30,663 bases of DNA from DASYXT01 sp035934555 (lineage in GTDB: Bacteria; Verrucomicrobiota; Verrucomicrobiia; Limisphaerales; UBA8199), in NCBI GenBank assembly GCA_035934555.1, contig DASYXT010000019.1, forward strand, positions 1-30,663, given 5' to 3'. The notes under the pieces are model-generated. The model saw only the letters and a list, made by a program, of their open reading frames with translations, was not told the origin of the DNA and searched no databases. Position 1 is the first letter of the stretch; every line of letters starts with the position of its first letter. This document shows, piece after piece, positions 16,930 to 24,143 of this stretch. Both the position numbers and the translations under genes were made by a program.

Positions 16930-18485
16930 GTAGTCGTAACCGTTGGGCCCGTTGCGCGTCCAGGAGCATTTGCCGCCACCAGGGCGGACACCAGCCCATC
17001 CAGCGTGTGAACGTCCGCTTCGACCGTGGCCTTGAGTCCCAGCGCGGCAAGCGCTTTGGACGTTTCCGGCCCAATCGACGCGAGCTTCAACTGCGGGAAG
17101 GTTCGCTGCAGTGCCGCAATGTCGAAGCGGGCCTGGAAATGTTCCACTGTCGAGCCGCTCGTAAAAAGAACCCAATCGGCCCCTGAATCCAGCAGCCTGG
17201 CCCCCGCCCCGGCAGGGTCGTCGGTTTCCGGCACGGTTTTGTAGCAGGCCACGTCGTCCACAATAGCGCCCAGTGCTTCCAGCGCGGCGGGCAGGTCCGG
17301 GTTCGCCACTTCGGCGCGGAGCAGACAGAGTTTGAGGTTCTCGATGCTTTCGAATTCGCAGAATGCCTCGGCGACGGCTGCGCCGAGGGCCTCGTCGGGC
17401 ATCAGGTCCACCTGCAGATGCAGCTCCCTGAGCTTGCGCGCAGTGCCAGGCCCCACCGCGGCAATGCGCGCGCCCCCCAAATCCCGCATGTCGTGGAATT
17501 GGCGAAAGAAATACTCGAAGAAAGTCGAAACACCGTTTGGACTGGTAAAGACCAGCCAATCGTAGGAATTAAGTTCCAGCAAAGCATCGACCAGATCCTC
17601 GCGGCGCGTGGGCGCTTCGAGTTTAATCGTCGGCACCGACAATACCTCCGCGCCCAGTTCCTGCAAACGGCTCGACAGCTCAGGCGCTTGGTCGCGAGAA
17701 CGCGTCACCACCACCCGCCGCCCGAACAACGGCCGGCGCTCAAACCAATTGAGCTTGGCTCTTAGCCGGACCACCTCGCCAATAACGGCCACAGTCGGAG
17801 GGGTGATGCCGGCCTCGTTGGCAACCCGCGCAATCGTCGCCAGTGTCCCGGCGACCGATTGCTGACGGCCGGTCGTGCCCCAGCGCACCAGCGCAATCGG
17901 CGTTTCGGCGTCCATGCCCTCCTGGACCAGCAATTCGGCGAGGTGGCCGATGCGCTCGGTCCCCATCATAATGACCTTGGTGCCCGGCGTGCGAGCCACT
18001 TGCGGCCAATCAATGCTCGCCGCCTCGGTCCCCGGCTCCGCATGGCCCGTCAGGAGGGTCAGCCGTGACGCAAAATCGCGATGCGTCAGCGGTACGCCGG
18101 CATAATTCGGAACGGCTACAAACGAAGAAACACCCGGAACGACTTCAAAATCCAAGCCTGCCTCGGCGAGCTGCTCGGCCTCTTCCCCACCGCGGCCAAA
18201 CACGTAAGGGTCGCCGCCCTTTAATCGAACCACCGTCTTACCTTCGCGCGCTTTGCTAATCAGCAACCGATTCAACTCCTCCTGCGGCAGGCTGTGATGG
18301 CGCACGCGCTTGCCCCCATAGATTATTTCAGCGGTCTTGGGGGCGAGTTGGAGCAGCTCCGGGTTGACCAGCGCGTCGTACACGACGACATCAGCCCGGC
18401 GCAAAAGTTCCGCGCCGCGCAAGGTCAGCAAGCCCGCATCCCCGGGGCCGGCGCCGACCAGATAAACCGTGCCCTTTGATTTCAT
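16923..18485 (-). CDS. cobA-hemD: Uroporphyrinogen-III C-methyltransferase / uroporphyrinogen-III synthase fusion
   Basis: A 520-residue bifunctional cytoplasmic enzyme. Residues 1 to about 250 are the SAM-dependent methyltransferase that makes precorrin-2 for siroheme and corrinoids: VYLVGAGPGDAGLLTLRG (7-24), VVRLKGGDPYVFGRGGEE (84-101), GVSSF and the PLTHRD segment, and APIALVRWGTTG-like PIALVRWGTTGRQ. Residues about 255-510 are HemD, which closes and inverts ring D of hydroxymethylbilane: GRRVVVTRSRDQA, VFTSPNGVSTFFEYF, AAVGPGTARKL, VLFTSGSTVEHF and ASIGPETSKAL. The fusion puts the branch point of heme and siroheme in one chain. Last gene of the minus-strand tetrapyrrole operon, separated from hemC by a 341-base repeat-bearing gap. 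The start at 18485 matches the family; an upstream GAACGGATGAAATC context gives only a weak ribosome binding site. Confidence 0.94.
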   Translation of the reverse strand: MKSKGTVYLVGAGPGDAGLLTLRGAELLRRADVVVYDALVNPELLQLAPKTAEIIYGGKRVRHHSLPQEELNRLLISKAREGKTVVRLKGGDPYVFGRGGEEAEQLAEAGLDFEVVPGVSSFVAVPNYAGVPLTHRDFASRLTLLTGHAEPGTEAASIDWPQVARTPGTKVIMMGTERIGHLAELLVQEGMDAETPIALVRWGTTGRQQSVAGTLATIARVANEAGITPPTVAVIGEVVRLRAKLNWFERRPLFGRRVVVTRSRDQAPELSSRLQELGAEVLSVPTIKLEAPTRREDLVDALLELNSYDWLVFTSPNGVSTFFEYFFRQFHDMRDLGGARIAAVGPGTARKLRELHLQVDLMPDEALGAAVAEAFCEFESIENLKLCLLRAEVANPDLPAALEALGAIVDDVACYKTVPETDDPAGAGARLLDSGADWVLFTSGSTVEHFQARFDIAALQRTFPQLKLASIGPETSKALAALGLKATVEADVHTLDGLVSALVAANAPGRATGPTVTTTK

Positions 18486-18826
18486 CCGTTCGTTACTGTA
18501 GTGGGGAAAGCCTGGGGGCGCAACGACGGGGAAATGGGTTGGGCAATCGAGGGAATAGTTAGGGGGATCGATGGAATAATGGAATGATGCGCAGCACGCG
18601 CCAGCGTCTTGGACTGCGCCAGCCCTCTGGCGCTTTAGGGCGAAGCCCCTGTTTCGAAAGCGCCAGCCCTCTGGCGCTTTAGGCCGAAGCCCCTGTTTCG
18701 AAAGCGCCAGCCCTCTGGCGCTTTAGGCCAAAGCACCTGTTTCGAAAGCGCCAGAGGGCTGGCGCAGTCCAAAACCTCGCGGCCTGGGGGAGCCGGTTTC
18801 TCGGAGCCGAATCAACCACCAACCCA
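18486..18826. other. Gene-free gap inside the tetrapyrrole operon
   Basis: 341 bases between hemC and cobA-hemD, both on the minus strand. About half is the nested repeat at 18609-18772. No coding frame or clear promoter was seen. The gap is unusual because the other operon genes are 17-42 bases apart. Confidence 0.65.
18609..18772. repeat. Nested palindromic repeat, family B: three 44-bp units inside a 28-bp inverted repeat
   Basis: Three tandem 44-bp units (18616-18659, 18660-18703, 18704-18747) each contain GCGCCAGCCCTCTGGCGC, itself an inverted repeat, and end with TTTCGAAA. Only a few bases differ among units. The whole array is bracketed by arms at 18609-18636 and 18745-18772 that are perfect reverse complements over 28 bases. 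A related copy is at 26118-26172. Transcribed RNA should fold strongly. Confidence 0.88.
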
Positions 18827-19858
18827 TCATCCAGCGGCGCGGAGTTGGTCCGCCAATTGCCGGCCGAGTTCGGCGGCCTGCGCCAGCGGGCGGCTAGCGC
18901 GGGCTCGCCGCAGAGGACCAGAGACGAAGGATAAGGCGGTCATCCGAATGTTCTCGCCGCTCACCTCAGCATGCGCAGCCACCGGGCTTTGACACCCGCC
19001 GCCCATTGCCGCCAGGAAGCTCCGTTCGGCGGTGACACAGACCATCGTAGGGCGATGATTCAATCGCTCGCAAATGTTCACCAGCCGTTCGTCGCTGGCT
19101 CGAATCTCCAGTCCGATAGCCCCCTGCCCTACGCAAGGCAACATCTCATCCGTCCCCAGTACTGTGGCCAATATACCCTCGGGAACGGCATCACCTTCGA
19201 GGCGACCCTGGGGCGAAATAACAAAATGGAGTCGGGTCAAACCCGCCAGTGCCAGGATGGTCGCATCGAACTCCGGTTTGGTCGCCAGCTTCTGCATGCG
19301 CGTCGCCACGTTGCCACGGATGTCGGGCGACTTCAGGCCGGGGTTGACCGCGAGCAACTGAGCCCGGCGCCGCGTGCTGCTCGTCGCCACCACCGCGCCC
19401 TCAGGCAAGTCCCGCACACGCAAACCGGCCTTGAACCCGCGGCGCACAACCTCGCCGTGGGAACCAGCAATCTCATCTTTGTCCGCTTCCGCCGTCTGCC
19501 CGTAAGCCGCGTCGCGATACAGCAAGACATCGCGCACATCGGCGCGTTCGCCGACTGCGCCCAGGACCAGGCCCGGCGGCAGCTCGGTCGGCAAATCCTT
19601 CAAGCTATGCACGGCCAAGTCGGCCTGGTTATCCACGAGCGCGACCTCGAGTTCCTTGGTGAATAGACCCTTGGGAAGAGACTTTCCTTCCTGGGCCATC
19701 GACGCGGTCTGAAGTTTATCACCTGTAGTCTTGATAATCTTCATCTCGAATTGCAGCCGGGGAAACGCGGCCCGGCATTGCGCCAGGACCATATTGGTTT
19801 GCGCGAGAGCCAGGGCGCTGCCACGTGTCGCAAGCAGGATGGGGCGTTCGGCGGGCAT
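18827..19858 (-). CDS. hemC: Hydroxymethylbilane synthase (porphobilinogen deaminase)
   Basis: Cytoplasmic enzyme that polymerises four porphobilinogens to hydroxymethylbilane. Of the 343 residues, family motifs are LATRGSALALAQTNMVL (9-25), HSLKDLP with catalytic Asp88 (84-90), ATSSTRRRAQLL (158-169), RGNVATRMQKL (181-191), CVGQGAIGLEIRA (242-254) and GGGCQSPVAAHAE, where Cys289 is the attachment point of the dipyrromethane cofactor. It is longer than the usual 310 or so because of about 25 extra residues around 116-148, rich in charged residues. The ATG at 19858 is chosen by family alignment; the frame stays open far upstream into hemA. It begins 17 bases after the hemA stop, as expected in an operon. 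Confidence 0.95.
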   Translation of the reverse strand: MPAERPILLATRGSALALAQTNMVLAQCRAAFPRLQFEMKIIKTTGDKLQTASMAQEGKSLPKGLFTKELEVALVDNQADLAVHSLKDLPTELPPGLVLGAVGERADVRDVLLYRDAAYGQTAEADKDEIAGSHGEVVRRGFKAGLRVRDLPEGAVVATSSTRRRAQLLAVNPGLKSPDIRGNVATRMQKLATKPEFDATILALAGLTRLHFVISPQGRLEGDAVPEGILATVLGTDEMLPCVGQGAIGLEIRASDERLVNICERLNHRPTMVCVTAERSFLAAMGGGCQSPVAAHAEVSGENIRMTALSFVSGPLRRARASRPLAQAAELGRQLADQLRAAG

Positions 19859-19875
19859 GAAAGAGTTTGCGTTGG

Positions 19876-21018
19876 CTATGAATCGAGCGCTCGGTTGGGC
19901 ATCAGCGCACTCATCGGCGGGGGATACCTTTGGGACAAAGGCGGCGCGCCAGGCGTTTGCCCGCCTGCCGCCACAGGCGCGGACGCAAGCCCGGCCGGCG
20001 GGCGCTGCGGCGGCGCATCCAGAAGACCCTGCGCCTTTTCGCGAATAATCTTCTCGCAATGCGCAATCTCCTGCTGCCGCTGCTTCAGGTACCCGTCTGC
20101 CATCGTTTGCAGATCGTCGATGTTATACAGGAATACGTTCTCCATGAAATTGACGCTCGGCTCGATGTCACGCGGCACGGCGATGTCGATCAACAACAGC
20201 GGCCGGTTCCGGCGCAATTTCATCAGCGGCTCCAGTCGCGCGCGGTCCAGGATATGATGCGGCGCAGCAGTGCTGCTGATGACAATATCAATGTTGCCGA
20301 ATTCCTTGTCCCAATCCTCGAAATGGATCGCCCGGCCCCCTAATTCCTGCGCCAGCACCACCGCCTTCTCGTAGGAACGATTCGTCACCAGGATGCTGCG
20401 CGCGCCGCGCGACACCAGCGCCCGGGCCGTTTTCTCGCTCGTGTCTCCCGCTCCAATCACCATCACGTCACGGTCGCCCAGCCGCGTGAAAATCTTCTGC
20501 GCCAACTCGACCGCCACCGACCCCACCGAGACGCTCCCCCGCTGGATGTTGGTTTCCGTGCGGATTTGTTTGGCGACGTTGAACGCGCGCTGGAAAGCCT
20601 TGTTGATTCGGGCCCCCGTATGGCCACCCCGCAGCGCCAGTTCGTAAGCCTTCTTAAGCTGGCCCAGAATCTCCGTCTCACCCAATACCATCGAATCCAG
20701 TCCACACGCCACCTTGAACAGGTGCTGCACACTCTGAGGCTCGTCGAGCCGATAAATCTCGTCCGTCAGCGGATCGCGATATTGATGACACGTCACCAGA
20801 AAATCCTGCAGCGCGGCGAACGCCGGCGAGGCGCTCAGGGTCGTCACAGCGTAAATCTCGACGCGGTTGCACGTCGAGAGAATCACCGCTTCTTCAGCCG
20901 CGCCCGAGTCCCGCAGCAGCGCCAAGGCCGCCGGAATCCGCGCCTCGGCAAACGCAAACCGCTCCCGCAACGCAACGGGTGAAGAATGATGGCTCAGGCC
21001 GAGAACGATGAAGGGCAT
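19876..21018 (-). CDS. hemA: Glutamyl-tRNA reductase
   Basis: NADPH-dependent reduction of glutamyl-tRNA to glutamate-1-semialdehyde, the first committed step of C5-pathway tetrapyrrole synthesis. The 380 residues start MPFIVLGLSHHSSPVALRE. Catalytic Cys50 lies in LSTCNRVEIYA (47-57). GLDSMVLGETEILGQ, the NADPH-binding GAGDTSEKTARAL and VTNRSYEKA segments, and VISSTAAPHHIL follow, then a helical dimerisation region. The C-terminal 40 or so residues are a low-complexity Pro/Ala-rich tail. The ATG at 21018 is chosen because it puts GLSHHSSPV at the usual distance; an ATG at 21054 is in frame and would add 12 residues. Second gene of the operon, after the HemX/CcsA-like gene. Confidence 0.95.
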   Translation of the reverse strand: MPFIVLGLSHHSSPVALRERFAFAEARIPAALALLRDSGAAEEAVILSTCNRVEIYAVTTLSASPAFAALQDFLVTCHQYRDPLTDEIYRLDEPQSVQHLFKVACGLDSMVLGETEILGQLKKAYELALRGGHTGARINKAFQRAFNVAKQIRTETNIQRGSVSVGSVAVELAQKIFTRLGDRDVMVIGAGDTSEKTARALVSRGARSILVTNRSYEKAVVLAQELGGRAIHFEDWDKEFGNIDIVISSTAAPHHILDRARLEPLMKLRRNRPLLLIDIAVPRDIEPSVNFMENVFLYNIDDLQTMADGYLKQRQQEIAHCEKIIREKAQGLLDAPPQRPPAGLASAPVAAGGQTPGAPPLSQRYPPPMSALMPNRALDS

Positions 21019-21060
21019 GGGCTCAGGTCGGCGCGTCGCGCAAAGGTGCGTCAATGGAGT

Positions 21061-21888
21061 TCAAGGATTGTGCAAGGGCGAGAGCGCGTTGGCACCCCAA
21101 AAGGTTAACAATACAAAGGCGAAACTCCCGATCGCGCCGATGGCGAAACGGCGGCCGCCCTGGGCGAATTTCCAGCGCATCACCAGCAGCCCCAGGTAAA
21201 TAAACCACACCAGCACCGACCAGACGATTTTGGGATCGCCCCGGTAAGTTTCCGGATGCAGCAACCGCGTCAGGTCGTACGCGCCAATCCCCAACCCCAG
21301 CGTCAGCAGAATAAACCCGCTGAGCAACAACCGCCCGACGACCACCTCGAGCCGTTGAATCGGCGGCATTAACGAGAAAATCGCCTGCAGTTTGTGCAGC
21401 TTCAGATTGTGTTCCTGGGTCAAGTACATCAACGCCGCAACCGAACCCAACCCGAATGCACCATACGATAACGCCATCAACGCCGCGTGAATACTCGTCC
21501 AGGCCGCCGGCAAGCCTCGCGGCTCGACGTGCTGCGTGTCCAGGTTGGGCATCAGCGCGAAAACGCCCACGCCAAATAAAATCGGCGCCGCAAACGCGCC
21601 CAAAAACCGCAATCGCGGCCATAACCCGAGCACCAGATACACCGCCAGCAAACTCCACAGCGCGAAGGTGGTTGCCTCGAACAAATTGGTCACCGGGCAA
21701 TGGTTGAGGCGAAACCCCCGCAAAACCATCCCCGTGGTATGCAGGCAAAAGCCAAACAACAGCAGCAGGTAATTGACGTAATCGTCACGGCGGAATCCCT
21801 TGCGCCACAAGAAGATAGAATAAACCATGCTCACGCCGTAAATGATTACAGCAAAAGCGAAAAATGTTCGGTCCGTCAGGCCTGCCAC
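21061..21888 (-). CDS. HemX/CcsA-like integral membrane protein
   Basis: A 275-residue protein with about eight membrane segments, in the cytochrome c assembly family (PF01578-like). Position at the head of a hemA-hemC operon recalls HemX, which in Bacillus lies in the hem operon and lowers HemA level. CcsA itself delivers heme for cytochrome c maturation and has a Trp-rich motif ending in WDPKE before a membrane helix. Here the matching segment reads YRGDPKIVWSVLVW, so the tryptophans before DPK are missing and the Glu is replaced by Ile. Conserved-type histidines (FCLHTTG, WTSIHAALM, LSPLHNP) remain. This points to HemX-like function over heme export, but both are possible. The ATG at 21888 opens a hydrophobic helix directly. 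It ends 42 bases before hemA. Confidence 0.8.
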   Translation of the reverse strand: MAGLTDRTFFAFAVIIYGVSMVYSIFLWRKGFRRDDYVNYLLLLFGFCLHTTGMVLRGFRLNHCPVTNLFEATTFALWSLLAVYLVLGLWPRLRFLGAFAAPILFGVGVFALMPNLDTQHVEPRGLPAAWTSIHAALMALSYGAFGLGSVAALMYLTQEHNLKLHKLQAIFSLMPPIQRLEVVVGRLLLSGFILLTLGLGIGAYDLTRLLHPETYRGDPKIVWSVLVWFIYLGLLVMRWKFAQGGRRFAIGAIGSFAFVLLTFWGANALSPLHNP

Positions 21889-22208
21889 GGCCAGTTATTC
21901 TACTCCTCCTCGACCAGGGTGCAAACCTATTTAGCCTGCGCCCGTAGCCCATCAGTGAAGGCGGGGCTGGGGCCGGAGCGCGGACTTTAGCTTTAGTTCG
22001 CAGCAAGGTCCGGCGGGGCAGGATTTTCGAATGTTGCTGCGGGCTAGAATCCGCGCTCCGGACGCTTCATTGAGGGGTACCTGCGCCGAGCGGTGGGTTC
22101 TGGCGCGATTTGTCACGTCGCAGCCACCCATCCGCCCCAATACATCAAATCCGCGGCTCTTTTCCACTCGCCCAAACTGCGCTTCCAAGGCATCGTGGTG
22201 AGCTGTTT
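21889..22208. other. Gene-free divergent stretch between the heme operon and the ABC exporter
   Basis: 320 bases between divergent starts, so promoters for both operons should be here, but no confident pair of hexamers was found. The palindromic repeat at 21973-22061 takes up about a quarter of it. Confidence 0.55.
21973..22061. repeat. Long inverted repeat, family A
   Basis: The left arm at 21973-22006 (from CCGGAGCGCGGACTTTAG to CGCAGCAA) and the right arm at 22034-22061 (from TTGCTGCGGG to CCGCGCTCCGG) are imperfect reverse complements with a 27-base loop. The left arm shares 22 bases with the element at 8497. It has the look of a non-coding REP/MITE-like unit. Confidence 0.8.
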
Positions 22209-24143
22209 ATGTCTGGGTCAACCACCCCAATTACACCCGAACAACGGTACGGGACGGGCGAACTGGTGCGGAGACTGCTGGCTTTAGCCTGGCGGTTTCG
22301 CCTTGATTGCCTGCTGTCCCTGTCGTTGAGCCTGGCGCTGCTGTTGTTGGGCCTGGCTGGGTTGCAACTGCTGGGCGTGGCCATCGACGTCATCCGGCAC
22401 GCGCTGGACCCAGCCCAACGCCCGCCGGTGTATCCGTTCGGCTGGACGCCCCCGACCCATTGGACGCCTCTGCAAATTATCACGTCGGTGTCGCTGGCGA
22501 TCGTCGCCCAGGCCCTCCTGCGCACCTATCTCACCTACCAGTACAACATGGTCACCGCGCGGCTCACCCAGGGCAAAATTGTCCCGGAACTGCGCGACCG
22601 CCTTTACGACCGGCTCCAGCGCCTCAGCTTCCGCTTCTTCGACGTGCACGGGTCCAGCTCGCTGTTCAACCGGGTAACGGGCGATGTGCAAAACACACGG
22701 CTGTTTGTGGATGGCGTCGTGCTCCAGGGCATTAACATGGTCCTGACCTTAGTGGCCTATTTCTTCTTCATGTGGCGCATTCATCCGGCGCTCACCGTCG
22801 CCTGCCTCTCCGTCACCATCGGCTTGTGGGGTGTGACCCATTACTATTCGGGCCGGCTACGGCCGGGGTATCTACGCAATCGCGAGCTGTACGACCACCT
22901 GGTCCAACTCTTCACCGAAAGCATCCGCGGCATGCAAACCGTTAAAGGGTTCGCCGCCGAACCGCACCAATTCCGCCGGTTCGAGCAAGCCAACAACCAG
23001 GTTTCCAACCAGCAGCGGCGCATCTTCCTGGACCTATCGATATTCACCCCCGCGACGCAATTTTTATCGCAGTTGAGCCTGGTAATCCTCTTCGCCTACG
23101 GCGGCTGGCTTTTCGTCAAAGGGCAAATCGCGCTGGGCGGCGGGTTGGTGGTGTTCGCCGGCCTGATGCAACAATTCAATGGCCAGGTCGCCAACCTCAC
23201 CACGATTGCCAACTCGGTTCAGCAGAGCTTCACCGCGGCGCGGCGCGTCTTCGAAGTGCTCGACACCCCCACTGAAGTACAGAACAAGCCTCGAGCGATC
23301 ATCCCCAGCCGGCTTGGCGGGAGCATCGCCTTCGACGCCGTCACGTTCGGCTATCACCCTGATTCGCCGGTGCTGCAGGACGTCTCCTTTGCCGCTCAAC
23401 CCGGCCAGGTCATCGGCCTGTTTGGCATGACCGGCGCCGGCAAATCTTCCTTGCTCGGCCTCATCCCGCGCTTTTACGACCCCCAACGCGGCCGCATCCT
23501 GGCCGATGGTCAGGACCTGCGCGATTTGGACCTCGACACTTTTCGCCGCCAAATCGGCATCGTCTATCAGGAAAGTTTTCTGTTCTCGAATACCATCGCC
23601 GCGAACATCGCCTTCGGTAATCCGCACGCCACCCAGGCGCAAATCGAACACGCCGCGCGCGTCGCCTCCGCGCACGAGTTCATCCTCGAACTGCCGCACG
23701 GCTATGACACCGTCCTGGGCGAATCGGGTGTGGACCTTTCCGGCGGCCAGCGCCAGCGCCTTGCCCTCGCACGCGCCCTGCTGCTCGAACCACCCATTCT
23801 GCTCCTTGACGACCCGACCGCGTCGGTGGACCCAAAGACCGAGCACGAAATCGTCTCCGCCTTGCGCCGCGCCATGACCGGCCGCACCGCATTTGTGGTC
23901 GCCAACCGCCTGAGCCTGCTGCGCCGCGCCGATATGATTCTGGTGCTGGACCGCGGACGCCTCACCGCCATTGGCAAGCACGAGCAGCTCGTGACTCAGC
24001 CCGGGCCTTACCGCGAAACCGCGCTGCTCCAACTGATGGACTTGGGCGAAGATCCGGCGCGGGAACCGCCGGCGCTGGCCCAACCCGCCCGCGGCGGATT
24101 ATTGGAACCGACGCTGGCCCAATCGCCCGGGAGGTCTTTATGA
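22209..24143 (+). CDS. ABC exporter half-transporter with degenerate ATP site
   Basis: A 644-residue type-IV ABC exporter subunit: six membrane helices (about 30-340) then an ATPase domain (about 370-610). Walker A is GMTGAGKSS (406-414), signature LSGGQRQ (510-516), Walker B LLLDD (531-535). The catalytic Glu after Walker B is Asp535, and the H-loop His is Asn566 (VANRLS), so this subunit's own ATP site is predicted to be non-hydrolytic. The next gene supplies the opposite features, which is the pattern of heterodimeric exporters such as TM287/288 and BmrCD. Substrate unknown. The ATG at 22209 is preferred: GGTGAG lies about 6 bases upstream and 33 further in-frame codons upstream look non-coding. 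The C-terminus has a 35-residue Pro/Ala-rich tail. It overlaps the next gene by four bases (ATGA). Confidence 0.92.
   Translation: MSGSTTPITPEQRYGTGELVRRLLALAWRFRLDCLLSLSLSLALLLLGLAGLQLLGVAIDVIRHALDPAQRPPVYPFGWTPPTHWTPLQIITSVSLAIVAQALLRTYLTYQYNMVTARLTQGKIVPELRDRLYDRLQRLSFRFFDVHGSSSLFNRVTGDVQNTRLFVDGVVLQGINMVLTLVAYFFFMWRIHPALTVACLSVTIGLWGVTHYYSGRLRPGYLRNRELYDHLVQLFTESIRGMQTVKGFAAEPHQFRRFEQANNQVSNQQRRIFLDLSIFTPATQFLSQLSLVILFAYGGWLFVKGQIALGGGLVVFAGLMQQFNGQVANLTTIANSVQQSFTAARRVFEVLDTPTEVQNKPRAIIPSRLGGSIAFDAVTFGYHPDSPVLQDVSFAAQPGQVIGLFGMTGAGKSSLLGLIPRFYDPQRGRILADGQDLRDLDLDTFRRQIGIVYQESFLFSNTIAANIAFGNPHATQAQIEHAARVASAHEFILELPHGYDTVLGESGVDLSGGQRQRLALARALLLEPPILLLDDPTASVDPKTEHEIVSALRRAMTGRTAFVVANRLSLLRRADMILVLDRGRLTAIGKHEQLVTQPGPYRETALLQLMDLGEDPAREPPALAQPARGGLLEPTLAQSPGRSL

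Noticed and set aside
18609..18772. CRISPR array
   Set aside because: The 44-bp units abut without variable spacers and each is a palindrome, so this is a tandem palindromic repeat. No cas gene is nearby.
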